Positions 16,513-24,415 of a stretch of 34,717 nt of DNA are shown in pieces (the stretch's first letter is position 1; every line of letters begins with the position of its first letter). A program made the position numbers and the translations under genes. Location of the stretch: positions 1-34,717 of the forward strand of contig JAAHGS010000057.1 of NCBI GenBank assembly GCA_010692645.1, written 5' to 3'. This DNA is from Symploca sp. SIO2E9. Its GTDB lineage: Bacteria; Cyanobacteriota; Cyanobacteriia; Cyanobacteriales; Coleofasciculaceae. Below the pieces are notes generated by a model. It saw only the letters and a program-made list of their open reading frames with translations. It was not told where the DNA came from and made no database searches.

Positions 16513-17433
16513 TTGTCTACCAAATTGTCTATCTGTACATTTATGCGTTCTGAGTCCCTGGCTCAGTCCTTGAAGGAGTTTTTGAGCGGTGAGCGCTATA
16601 TTTTGCACAATACTGCCTCAGAAGCTGAGTTTTTGAAATTTATTGAGCAACATAAGCATGAACTTGACTGTATAGTGTTACAGGATGATTTTTCGCTGCT
16701 GCCAGCGATCAAGCGCTTATATGAGCAAGGGACGCTGCTACCTGTAGTCATTTTCCCTGGAGAATTAGAAGAAATCACTTTTGGGGTCACTGCCAATAAT
16801 CAGGCTGAAGTTACCTACACTAGCGACAATTCTCACCCAACGTCAACTGCTAATCCTTTATTCCATGCTGCTGAAGTCCGACTCAGTCAGGTTCAGCCTT
16901 CTAAAATTGGGAATTTCATTGACCAGGCGATCGCTAGCTTTATTTCTCTTGCCCCTGAGTGCAGTGTAACTGAATTTCCTACCAGTATTGAGAATACAAT
17001 CGACAGTGGCACTAATGGTTTCCTGATGCAGCAGCAGCAGCGATTATCTGACAAACTCAGGGAACGACTTGGATATCTAGGTGTGTACTACAAGAGAAAT
17101 CCCCGGTTTTTTTTCCGCCATCTACCTCAACAGGAGAGGCAAAAGCTCTTAGAAAACTTAAGATCAGAGTATCGCCAGATCGTTTTGAGTTACTTTTCTC
17201 AAGCTGAAACCCTGAATAAAAAAATTGATGAATTCGTTGATCAGGCATTTTTTGCAGACATTTCAGTATCCAGAATCGTGGAGATCCATATGGAACTGAT
17301 GGATGAATTTTCCAAACATTTGAAGCTAGAAGGGCGAAGCGATGAGGTTTTACTAGACTATCGACTGACGCTGATCGATGTCATTGCCCACTTGGGAGAA
17401 ATGTATCGCCGTTCTATTCCTAGAGAGTTATAA
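16513..17433 (+). CDS. kaiA: Circadian clock protein KaiA, full length
   Basis: A 306-residue KaiA. The protein binds the C-terminal tail of KaiC and stimulates KaiC autophosphorylation in the cytosolic clock oscillator. The C-terminal domain (about 190-306) is very close to the family: ERLGYLGVYYKRNP, SYRQIVLSYF-type helices, FVDQAFFADI, VEIHMELMDEF, and LLDYRLTLIDVIAHLGEMYRRSIPRE at the end. The N-terminal pseudo-receiver (about 1-140) is present, unlike in the short KaiA of Anabaena/Nostoc, and lies before a divergent Gln-rich linker near 175. The start is a TTG: residues LSICTFMRSESLAQ align with the first beta strand of Synechococcus KaiA, so the ATG at 16543 would cut that strand. It is followed by kaiB after 120 bp. 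Confidence 0.97.
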   Translation: MSTKLSICTFMRSESLAQSLKEFLSGERYILHNTASEAEFLKFIEQHKHELDCIVLQDDFSLLPAIKRLYEQGTLLPVVIFPGELEEITFGVTANNQAEVTYTSDNSHPTSTANPLFHAAEVRLSQVQPSKIGNFIDQAIASFISLAPECSVTEFPTSIENTIDSGTNGFLMQQQQRLSDKLRERLGYLGVYYKRNPRFFFRHLPQQERQKLLENLRSEYRQIVLSYFSQAETLNKKIDEFVDQAFFADISVSRIVEIHMELMDEFSKHLKLEGRSDEVLLDYRLTLIDVIAHLGEMYRRSIPREL

Positions 17434-17553
17434 ATTTAGCTTTTAGCGATAAGCTTTTAGCAGGCTCTCAAATAGACCTTCGCTTTGGAGTACATTTTTT
17501 GATTGCTGCTGACTTAGTAAACTTTGTTTCTACTCACTGCTAATTGCTTTCCT

Positions 17554-17868
17554 ATGAGTCCTCTGAAAAAAACCTATGTTCTTAAGCTTTACGTTGCTGG
17601 CAACACTTCTCACTCAATCAAGGCTTTAAGAACACTCAAAAATATCCTCGAACAAGATTTTCAAGGTGTTTATGCCCTGAAAGTGATTGATGTACTCAAA
17701 AGCCCACAATTAGCTGAAGAAGATAAAATTTTGGCAACACCAACCCTTGCCAAGGTCTTGCCTCCTCCTGTTCGCAAAATTATTGGTGATCTTTCAGACC
17801 GAGAAAAAGTTTTAATCGGATTAGACCTTTTATATGAAGAATTAAGTGAAGGAGAATTAGATATTTAG
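17554..17868 (+). CDS. kaiB: Circadian clock protein KaiB
   Basis: A 104-residue KaiB with the highly conserved core [67 protein letters not shown], and an acidic C-terminal tail. KaiB is the fold-switching clock protein that binds phosphorylated KaiC, sequesters KaiA and recruits output kinases. The ATG at 17554 (MSPLKKTYV) matches the known N terminus; the upstream TTG at 17524 would add ten residues that have no family counterpart. No clear Shine-Dalgarno sequence precedes the ATG. The 92-bp gap to kaiC is consistent with co-transcription as kaiBC. Confidence 0.98.
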   Translation: MSPLKKTYVLKLYVAGNTSHSIKALRTLKNILEQDFQGVYALKVIDVLKSPQLAEEDKILATPTLAKVLPPPVRKIIGDLSDREKVLIGLDLLYEELSEGELDI

Positions 17869-17960
17869 TTAAGTTTTTCAGTTCAGACTAAAAGTGTAAT
17901 TTTCAAGGCAGATAAAATTGTTAGTTGCTCTGTTTAATATCTTTTTTTACAACGAAAAAT

Positions 17961-19520
17961 ATGACTCAAATTAACCCCAACGGATTGAAGATAGATGAAA
18001 TAACAAAAATGGGTGTACAAAAAATTAGGACAATGATCGAAGGCTTTGATGAAATCTCTCATGGAGGACTGCCTATTGGTCGGACTACCATTGTCAGCGG
18101 CACATCTGGAACTGGTAAAACTTTGTTTGCTGTGCAGTTTCTTTATAATGGGATCATTAATTTTGATGAAGCTGGGATCTTTGTCACTTTTGAAGAATCC
18201 CCCACAGATATCATTAAAAATGCTCAAAGTTTTGGTTGGGAATTACAAAAACTAATTAATCAAGGTAAGCTGTTTATTCTAGACGCTTCACCGGACCCAG
18301 AGGGACAAGAAGTTGTCGGTCAATTTGACCTTTCTGCTTTGATTGAGCGCATTCAGTATGCTATTCGCAAATACAAAGCCAAGCGGGTTTCCATTGACTC
18401 CATAACCGCTATCTTTCAGCAGTACGATGCTGCTCCCGTGGTGCGACGGGAGATTTTTCGCTTAGTTGCGCGCCTCAAACAGATAGGTGTGACTACTGTT
18501 ATGACTACAGAGCGAGTTGATGAGTATGGACCGGTGGCAAGATTCGGTGTTGAAGAGTATGTCTCTGATAATGTGGTAATTGTGCGCAATGTTCTCGAAG
18601 GAGAACGCCGGCGTCGTACCATGGAAATTCTCAAGCTACGGGGCACAACCCACATGAAGGGTGAATACCCCTTTACCATGACTGATGAGGGGATCAATAT
18701 CTTCCCTTTAGGAGCGATGCGACTAACTCAGCGCTCTTCCAATGTTAGGGTATCTTCAGGCATCACAACCCTTGATGAAATGTGCGGTGGTGGTTTTTTC
18801 AAAGATTCGATTATCCTGGCAACTGGTGCCACCGGTACCGGCAAAACCTTGTTAGTGAGTAAGTTCATCGAAAATGCTTGCTTCCAAAAAGACCGTGCTA
18901 TTCTTTTTGCTTACGAAGAATCTAGAGCCCAGCTCTCTCGCAATGCCTATTCCTGGGGGATTGATTTTGAGGAACTCGAAGCACAGGGTTTGCTAAAAAT
19001 TATTTGTTCTTATCCAGAATCAGCAGGATTAGAAGACCACTTGCAAATAATTAAGTCGGAAATTGCTATCTTTAAACCATCACGCATGGCAATTGACTCC
19101 CTTTCTGCTTTAGCGCGAGGGGTAAGCAATAATGCCTTTCGGCAGTTTGTAATTGGCGTTACTGGCTATGCTAAACAAGAAGAAATCACAGGCTTTTTTA
19201 CCAATACCACAGACCAGTTTATGGGTTCTAACTCGATTACCAACTCGCATATTTCCACGATTACTGACACAATTTTGATGCTGCAATACGTGGAGATTCG
19301 TGGTGAGATGTCAAGGGCGATCAATGTTTTTAAGATGCGTGGCTCTTGGCACGATACAAGTATCCGTGAATACGCAATTAGTGCAGCCGGTCCTGACATT
19401 AAAGATTCTTTCCGAGGTTATGAAGGAATTATCAGTGGTTCTCCTACTCGCATTAATATCAATGAAAGGAGTGAACTGGTAAGGATTGTTGAAGGAGTCC
19501 GTAGTAAATCAGATGAATAA
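17961..19520 (+). CDS. kaiC: Circadian clock protein kinase KaiC
   Basis: A 519-residue KaiC, the ATPase and autokinase at the centre of the clock, made of two RecA-like domains. CI has the P-loop GTSGTGKT at 47-54, and CII has GATGTGKT at 289-296. Paired acidic residues in FEESP and YEES (Glu318/Glu319 area) follow. The phosphorylation pair is Ser432 and Thr433 in HISTITD, equivalent to Ser431/Thr432 of the Synechococcus protein. The A-loop region ISAAGPDIKDSF and the ISGSPTRI tail that binds KaiA are also present. The ATG at 17961 (MTQINPNGLK) gives the standard length; an upstream TTG at 17925 is unlikely. All hallmark residues are intact, so this should be a working oscillator gene. Confidence 0.98.
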   Translation: MTQINPNGLKIDEITKMGVQKIRTMIEGFDEISHGGLPIGRTTIVSGTSGTGKTLFAVQFLYNGIINFDEAGIFVTFEESPTDIIKNAQSFGWELQKLINQGKLFILDASPDPEGQEVVGQFDLSALIERIQYAIRKYKAKRVSIDSITAIFQQYDAAPVVRREIFRLVARLKQIGVTTVMTTERVDEYGPVARFGVEEYVSDNVVIVRNVLEGERRRRTMEILKLRGTTHMKGEYPFTMTDEGINIFPLGAMRLTQRSSNVRVSSGITTLDEMCGGGFFKDSIILATGATGTGKTLLVSKFIENACFQKDRAILFAYEESRAQLSRNAYSWGIDFEELEAQGLLKIICSYPESAGLEDHLQIIKSEIAIFKPSRMAIDSLSALARGVSNNAFRQFVIGVTGYAKQEEITGFFTNTTDQFMGSNSITNSHISTITDTILMLQYVEIRGEMSRAINVFKMRGSWHDTSIREYAISAAGPDIKDSFRGYEGIISGSPTRININERSELVRIVEGVRSKSDE

Positions 19521-19543
19521 TTCAGGTTGTTATCATACAATTT

Positions 19544-19598
19544 GTTCATAGTTCAGGATCAATTAGGAATTAGAGTAGTTCAGTAATGAACCATGAAC
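19544..19598 (+). terminator. Inverted repeat downstream of kaiC
   Basis: GTTCATAGTTCA (19544-19555) and TGAACCATGAAC (19587-19598) can pair at 11 of 12 positions around a 31-nt loop, starting 24 bp after the kaiC stop. The stem is AT-rich and lacks a U-tract, so it may be a weak terminator, a transcript-end stabiliser or a chance repeat. Confidence 0.35.
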
Positions 19599-19616
19599 CA
19601 GAGATGATCGCTAAGT

Positions 19617-19858
19617 AGGGTTTGCTCAATAAGTCTCTGGTAAGGAGAGGGAGCTCTTAGCAGGGAGCTCTTAGCAGGGAGCAGGGAGTAGGGAAAAGCC
19701 GATAGTTCTAAGCTTGATTATCCATGATCAGCTTCGACATTTTCCTCAAAAGTGTAAAGAATATGCTCCTCTAGATGCTATAACTTTGCACTTGCCAGCG
19801 TCAAAAAAGACTCAAAATCCTTGTCTGGTATAGCTTCTAGATTAATTCAGCAAGCCCT
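19617..19858. mobile_element. Degenerate MITE/IS remnant (GGTTTGCT ends)
   Basis: AGGGTTTGCTCAATAAGT at the left and ATTAATTCAGCAAGCCCT at the right are imperfect inverted repeats of the type also found at 30274-30434. The left 90 bp (19616-19705) closely match 30275-30358, including two tandem 14-bp units GGGAGCTCTTAGCA (19649-19676) followed by 7-bp units. The right half differs from the other copy. Read on the minus strand it contains a frame IPDKDFESFLTLASAKL that could be the tail of a transposase, but this is weak. Confidence 0.65.
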
Positions 19859-19907
19859 AAATAAACCTGACTGTGTAAACAATTATGAAATCACCCGAAG
19901 TTATCCC

Positions 19908-19935
19908 ACACCCTACACCCTACACCCCACACCCC
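19908..19935. repeat. Heptamer tandem repeat (ACACCCT/C)4
   Basis: Four consecutive 7-bp units: ACACCCT twice, then ACACCCC twice. It lies between the mobile-element remnant and the 3' end of the CHAT gene. Confidence 0.8.
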
Positions 19936-19984
19936 TGCTTCAACCAACAACCTTTATCAATGTTGCAGCTACTTAATTGATATC

Positions 19985-21736
19985 CTAGTTCCAATTCCCA
20001 ATCATAGTAAAAGCAGACCAAAAGTAAGGATGGGACAGATTAAAATTTCCTTGCACAGCTAATTCTGGCGGCAGGGATATAGTCTCTCCATCCGATAGTT
20101 TTAGCTTTCCATTCTCTACTAGAACTTCACCTCTGAGCATGGCTAACTGCGTTTGCTGTAAAGCCAGGGTTTTCACTGGACTTTGGCTTAAGTGTTTATA
20201 AAATTCACTCATTAATGCCAAAGTTCCTGCATCGCTTACGTACCACAAACTAGCCAAGGCTGACTTGACACCAGATTGAACAGCTAAACCAGCAAACCCT
20301 AACTCGGCTTGTTCATCTCCGAGAGCAGTTTGGCAAGCACTAAGAACTAATAATTCGATAGGAGAAGTTTTCGCTTTACTCCAACCGAGTTCATTAGCAA
20401 TTTTCCGGAGTTTAGTTACGCTCAGTCTTTCATCAAAAAACTGGATGAAAGAATTGCTTAATTCTCCTGGTCTAAATTCTGCGTGGGTTGCCAAATGAAT
20501 AATTCCAAACTGCTGTTGTTTATTCTGTGTTTTGAAGTTATCTAGAGTAAACCTTTCGTTAAGGAAAGACTCACCCTGCCAATTTCCTATGCTGGCGTTT
20601 TGCAGTTCAATGGGGACAGCTGGCAGTGGAGATAACTCAGTGAATTTAGAGGCTCCCATTGCCAAGATAGGGGCTTGTCTAACATCAGTATAACCAAGAT
20701 CTGCCAGAGCAAAACTAGGAACTACAGCAACTCCGTATTTTTCAACTAAAAACTGTTGACCATCATGGAGAGCAGCAACAGGAAGTGAGCGCAATCCAGC
20801 ATCCATAGAAAAAACTACAATATCAATCTCATTTGTTTGTAATTGTGCTTCTACAGGAGCAATTAGCCACTTATAAAGTTGTTGAGCAGGCCTCAAATAG
20901 GTTGTAAATTTACGCTTTCTAGGGATAGTAATTTCCCGGCGAAACTGACCAACTGTCTCTAGCAGCATTTGCCTGGATACCTCCGGCAATGTTTCGCGCA
21001 GCGTTACTTCCTCAACACTAGCAGGCGCACTCTGCTTTGAGGCAACAGCTTTCAATTTGTCAGTGTCACGATTGGGAGCTTCGGGAAAAACTGTAAAAGT
21101 TTCCAGTTGATCAGACTGAGAAGAGACATAAATAAACGCTGCCTTCTTACCTGTTTGTTGCCATAGTTCATACAATTTCTCAGAGACGTCTTCAACAGCA
21201 GGCAAAGCCCCATATAGTTCAATTCCTAGGTGATTCTTAAATTCTTGAGCTTGAAATTCTTCTTGAAGCTGAACAGCTACTTTCAAGTTAGCTTGTTGTA
21301 GTAAGCTTTCGTAAGCAGGACGATTGACCTCTGGCACAACTTTGTTAGTCTGAACTTCCTCTATATTTTCTGTTTCACTATCTTGAGTGGGAGTAATTTC
21401 TACTGAATTTGGTCCAGTGGTATCTGATTGGTTACCAGAGTCAGCCTCACTATCTTGAGTGGGAATAACTTCTACCGGATTTGGTCCAGTGGTATCTGAT
21501 TGGTTACCAGAGTCAGCCTCACTATCTTGAGTGGGAATAACTTCTACCGGATTTGGTCCAGTGATATCTGAGAAGTTGCCAGAGTCAACCTCACTATCTT
21601 GAGTGGGAATAACTTCTACCGGATTTGGTCCAGTGATATCTGACTGGTTGCCAGACTGGGCATTACTAGGAACAACGGCAATCAAAACCCAGCTTAAAGC
21701 CAAACCTATTTTTAGAAATGAGTTTAAATTTTTCAT
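19985..21736 (-). CDS. Secreted CHAT-domain (caspase-like) protein with N-terminal tandem repeats
   Basis: A 583-residue protein. Residues 1-27 form a signal peptide (KIGLALSWVLIAVVPSNAQ). Residues 29-124 are four nearly identical 24-residue repeats with core TGPNPVEVIPTQDSE, rich in Asp/Glu/Ser/Pro. A helical spacer follows, then a CHAT domain from about 270 to the end. The catalytic dyad is in place: His418 in HLATHAEF and Cys468 in LLVLSACQTALG. GFAGLAVQSGVKSALASLWYV and the terminal HPYFWSAFTMIGNW are typical of the family. CHAT proteins are cysteine-protease relatives (separase/caspase fold) common in cyanobacteria; the substrate is unknown. It lies 36 bp from the ORF end of the upstream beta-barrel gene on the same strand and is probably co-transcribed with it. 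Confidence 0.9.
   Translation of the reverse strand: MKNLNSFLKIGLALSWVLIAVVPSNAQSGNQSDITGPNPVEVIPTQDSEVDSGNFSDITGPNPVEVIPTQDSEADSGNQSDTTGPNPVEVIPTQDSEADSGNQSDTTGPNSVEITPTQDSETENIEEVQTNKVVPEVNRPAYESLLQQANLKVAVQLQEEFQAQEFKNHLGIELYGALPAVEDVSEKLYELWQQTGKKAAFIYVSSQSDQLETFTVFPEAPNRDTDKLKAVASKQSAPASVEEVTLRETLPEVSRQMLLETVGQFRREITIPRKRKFTTYLRPAQQLYKWLIAPVEAQLQTNEIDIVVFSMDAGLRSLPVAALHDGQQFLVEKYGVAVVPSFALADLGYTDVRQAPILAMGASKFTELSPLPAVPIELQNASIGNWQGESFLNERFTLDNFKTQNKQQQFGIIHLATHAEFRPGELSNSFIQFFDERLSVTKLRKIANELGWSKAKTSPIELLVLSACQTALGDEQAELGFAGLAVQSGVKSALASLWYVSDAGTLALMSEFYKHLSQSPVKTLALQQTQLAMLRGEVLVENGKLKLSDGETISLPPELAVQGNFNLSHPYFWSAFTMIGNWN
21365..21652 (-). repeat. Four 72-bp tandem repeats in the CHAT gene
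   Basis: Four in-frame 72-bp units encode 24 residues each. The middle units are almost identical at the DNA level and the distal unit is more diverged, which suggests recent duplication by slippage or recombination. Confidence 0.9.
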
Positions 21737-21772
21737 TACACTAATAGCAAATTCGCAGTTAGGATAATTTAA

Positions 21773-23047
21773 TTACCAAGAAAAGCCGTAACCAACCCCA
21801 AGAATAAATCTACCGCCATCACCAGCTGTACCGGTAATATCAGTTATTGCTGGGGCAATCACTAAGGGTATTCGCCGAAAGGGAACTACAGATAATCCCA
21901 CAGTAAGGTCTTGACCTGTCCATTCTGCGATCGCACTTACTGGCTCAACAATCCGAACTGCTACACTACCAAATCCCCCCACAGAATCGACACCATCATC
22001 CACATCAGACTCAGAGCGAAATTGTCCACCACCAATTCCTGCGGATAGATGGATCTCACTAAAAGGTTTGCTTTGATCCTGCTTGAGAGCAAACCTTTTG
22101 CTGACTACGCCATAAACAGAGGAGCCGCCATCAGTATTTCCCCAAGTAACGGCTCCTTGCACTCCCACAGCAACCGCAAAATCCTTAGGCAATTGGCGAT
22201 GTAATTTCAAGTTTATCGCTCCGTCTTCTAGGGTATCTCCCAATAAATCAACAGTTATAATCCCGACTTCTAAGCCAACGTTTTGACGGGGATTACCTAA
22301 ACCAATGCCAACACCTACTACTCCATCAGATTGATTACTAAAACGAGTGCGCTCCTGAAAACCAATTCCAATCCCAGCATTGCCCCAAGAAGCACCATAA
22401 GCAGAGGGGTTGATAATCGTAACACTAGGATTAGCTTGATAAGGCTTTTTTTCAGACTCACTGGGGAGTAAAGGCAGCTTTTGCGGTTTATATGGCAGTT
22501 GATCACCACTTTGACGGTGTAAAGGAGAAAACTCTTGTTGAGTCTCTTGTTGAGCAGTTGAAGATTCTGGCACCACTGTTGTTGGTTGGGTTGTGTTATT
22601 AGTAGCAAATTCGGGTGCTTCCGGAAAATGAAGAATTCTCTCCCCCTGCTCCTGTGTCTTAAATAATGGCAATGACAAGGTTGAGGCAGTAAATTCTGGC
22701 ACCACTATCGATTCTGGTGAGGCAATTGCACTGTGCACATTCTTGAGAGTGGTTTCTTGAATTGCATGTTCTTGATGAGAGTCGCCAGAAGCCAAATCAC
22801 TTACTTCTTTTAACTCCCAAACTGCACCAGCTTCAGCTAATGCCAATGCTTGCTCATTTACCGTACTAGAGGCAAGTGTTACTAGACCACAAATAGCAAC
22901 ATTTGGAACTGGTTTTAAACAGGTATTAAGAGGTAACAAGGAACGGGGAACAGGCAACAGGAAATTACCATAATTTAAATTAATAGATTTGAGTAAATAA
23001 GAATAAAAATTATTCTTATTTGATAAATCAGGGGACTTCAAACCCAT
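21773..23047 (-). CDS. Predicted outer-membrane beta-barrel-like protein
   Basis: I do not recognise a named family. After a hydrophobic segment (VPNVAICGLVTLASS, with a possible signal cleavage after NEQALA) comes a Ser/Pro/Gln/Thr-rich linker. The C-terminal 220 residues are alternating, glycine-rich strands (AGIGIGFQERTRF, VVGVGIGLGNPRQNVGLEVGIITVDLLG, FILGVGYGFSW). The final aromatic residue is as in many outer-membrane barrels. The start is uncertain: the frame is open from a TTG at 23278, and an ATG lies at 23047 (MGLKSPDLS). A degenerate heptamer array (22932-22959) falls inside the N-terminal part, so residues before the hydrophobic segment may be recent or untranslated. It directly precedes the CHAT gene on the same strand. 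Confidence 0.6.
   Translation of the reverse strand: MGLKSPDLSNKNNFYSYLLKSINLNYGNFLLPVPRSLLPLNTCLKPVPNVAICGLVTLASSTVNEQALALAEAGAVWELKEVSDLASGDSHQEHAIQETTLKNVHSAIASPESIVVPEFTASTLSLPLFKTQEQGERILHFPEAPEFATNNTTQPTTVVPESSTAQQETQQEFSPLHRQSGDQLPYKPQKLPLLPSESEKKPYQANPSVTIINPSAYGASWGNAGIGIGFQERTRFSNQSDGVVGVGIGLGNPRQNVGLEVGIITVDLLGDTLEDGAINLKLHRQLPKDFAVAVGVQGAVTWGNTDGGSSVYGVVSKRFALKQDQSKPFSEIHLSAGIGGGQFRSESDVDDGVDSVGGFGSVAVRIVEPVSAIAEWTGQDLTVGLSVVPFRRIPLVIAPAITDITGTAGDGGRFILGVGYGFSW
22932..22959. repeat. Degenerate heptamer array inside the barrel-protein N terminus
   Basis: GGTAACA, AGGAACG, GGGAACA and GGCAACA make four 7-bp units. On the coding (minus) strand this reads LLPVPRSLLP, just upstream of the signal-like segment. 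Confidence 0.6.
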
Positions 23048-23510
23048 GTTCAGGGCTGATTCTTGGCTGTGCTCTCTATTTCCTGTTTGCTGCTGTTGAC
23101 CAGTTTGCGGAGTATCTCGGTAGGAGATACGGGGCTTAGTGAACCTATAGTTTAATTTTTGATATAAGTCGGTTGTATTAGGTTGATTTTCACCTCTGTA
23201 CAATCGATTACCATACAATAAATCTTGATGACAAAATTTAGAAACAGGCTCTGCTGGCACAGATAGTCTCCAGATCAAAGGTGTTGTCCCTTTATACAGA
23301 AGTTAAGTTAGAGATCAGGATAATCTTAATCCCATCTCGCCCCAAGATTTATCAGTAATCAATAAAAATTTGTCAATTCAGCAACAACAGTTGTTATCAG
23401 CAATTAATAATTCTTCAATATCCAGGTATAAAAAACAGTAAATTAATTGTTTTTTTTCTCTAAATTAGATTAAAAACGAGTAAAATACAACCAATAAACT
23501 ATAACTGAAT

Positions 23511-23526
23511 TGACTTTTAAAAGTCA
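23511..23526. promoter_or_regulatory. Perfect 16-bp palindrome upstream of the DUF429 gene
   Basis: TGACTTTTAAAAGTCA is a perfect inverted repeat that ends 7 bp before the ATG at 23534. It could be an operator for a dimeric regulator or an RNA hairpin over the ribosome-binding region. No experimental consensus known to me matches it. Confidence 0.4.
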
Positions 23527-23533
23527 CTAAAAA

Positions 23534-24301
23534 ATGAAATTCTTAGGAATTGACCTAGGCTGGAGTTCTGGATCTAGTGGTTTGTGTTGTCTAGGTTGGT
23601 CATCTCAATACCTGCATTTATTGGATTTAGACCGACAGCAGGCAACAGCCGACATTCTTAGTTGGGTAGACAACTGGGTATCGCCAACAGAACCCGCCAT
23701 GATTGCAGTAGATGCCCCAACGCTAATACCTAACGCTACGGGAATGCGCTTACCGGATCGACTCACACACCAATACTTTGGTCGCTATCACGCTGGTTGT
23801 TATCCAGCGAACCTAAATCGCCCCTTTGCCCAGCGCACTGTGGAGTTTGGTCTGAGTCTAGAAAGGCTTGGTTTTGTTCACACACCAGCGATCAAACCTA
23901 AACAATCGGGACGCTTCCAAATCGAAGTATATCCTCACCCAGCAATAGTGCATCTATTTAGTCTTAATCGCATTCTCAAATACAAAAAAGGCAAACTTGC
24001 TCAACGCCACTCAGAACTAACTAAACTCTGGCAATATATTCTTGAGGTCTTGCCCACTTTAGAACCCACTCTCAATCTCTCGAACTCACCTGCGAGTCCG
24101 CTGCATAATTTATTTCATCCTGAGATACCTACTACAGGTACTGCCCTCAAAGTAGTTGAAGACCAGCTTGATAGTCTAATCTGTGCCTATGTCGCCGCCC
24201 ACTGGTGGTACTGGGGCATTGAGCGCAACTGGGTGCTAGGTGACACAACTGAGGGGTACATTATTGTTCCTGCTCCTGTTGTCGAGCACAGAGGGCATTA
24301 G
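23534..24301 (+). CDS. DUF429 family protein
   Basis: A 255-residue protein of the DUF429 family, predicted RNase H-fold nucleases of unknown physiological role. The visible signature is MKFLGIDLGW at the N terminus, IAVDAPTLIPN near residue 60 with a conserved Asp, FQIEVYPHPAIV in the middle, and LKVVEDQLDSLICAYVAAHWW toward the end, supplying the acidic residues expected of this fold. It is cytosolic, with no signal peptide. The gene begins 7 bp after a perfect palindrome and ends 8 bp before the first of two transposon-end hairpins in a convergent junction. Confidence 0.85.
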   Translation: MKFLGIDLGWSSGSSGLCCLGWSSQYLHLLDLDRQQATADILSWVDNWVSPTEPAMIAVDAPTLIPNATGMRLPDRLTHQYFGRYHAGCYPANLNRPFAQRTVEFGLSLERLGFVHTPAIKPKQSGRFQIEVYPHPAIVHLFSLNRILKYKKGKLAQRHSELTKLWQYILEVLPTLEPTLNLSNSPASPLHNLFHPEIPTTGTALKVVEDQLDSLICAYVAAHWWYWGIERNWVLGDTTEGYIIVPAPVVEHRGH

Positions 24302-24309
24302 TAGGATTG

Positions 24310-24346
24310 TTGACACTCCCCCACTTAGAAGGAAGGGGCTTTGCTC
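24310..24346 (-). repeat. Degenerate right-end hairpin, no tnpB
   Basis: TTGACACTCCCCCACTT, a short loop, then AAGGGG repeat the TTGACACTCCC start of the tnpB-linked hairpin, but the stem has a mismatch and the outer AAGAATCC part has decayed. It lies 8 bp after the DUF429 stop. Confidence 0.5.
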
Positions 24347-24380
24347 GAAATTTGGGGAATTGCCCTTCTGGCTCTGTAGT

Positions 24381-24415
24381 TTGACACTCCCATCGCTAAA
24401 AGCGAGGGCATTCTT
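24381..24415 (-). repeat. Right-end hairpin overlapping the HTH gene stop
   Basis: TTGACACTCCC, TCGCT, a short A-rich loop, AGCGA, then GGGCATTCTTG form a strong stem nearly identical to the one at 34507-34537. The arm sequences of TCGCTAAAAGCGA are the same as there. It covers the last codons and the TAG stop (24396-24398) of the minus-strand HTH gene. Confidence 0.75.

Larger units (their letters stand above)
19521..19984. other. Intergenic region between kaiC and the CHAT gene
   Basis: This 464-bp stretch between convergent genes holds no intact gene. It contains the hairpin just after kaiC, the MITE-like element at 19617-19858 and a heptamer array at 19908-19935. Confidence 0.7.

Noticed and set aside
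16543-17433. ATG at 16543 as the kaiA start
   Set aside because: It would remove the first beta strand, which aligns with other full-length KaiA proteins.
23048-23278. N-terminal extension of the barrel gene from the TTG at 23278
   Set aside because: The extra 77 residues are low in complexity and lack any domain-like pattern; the ATG at 23047 is preferred, although it is also uncertain.
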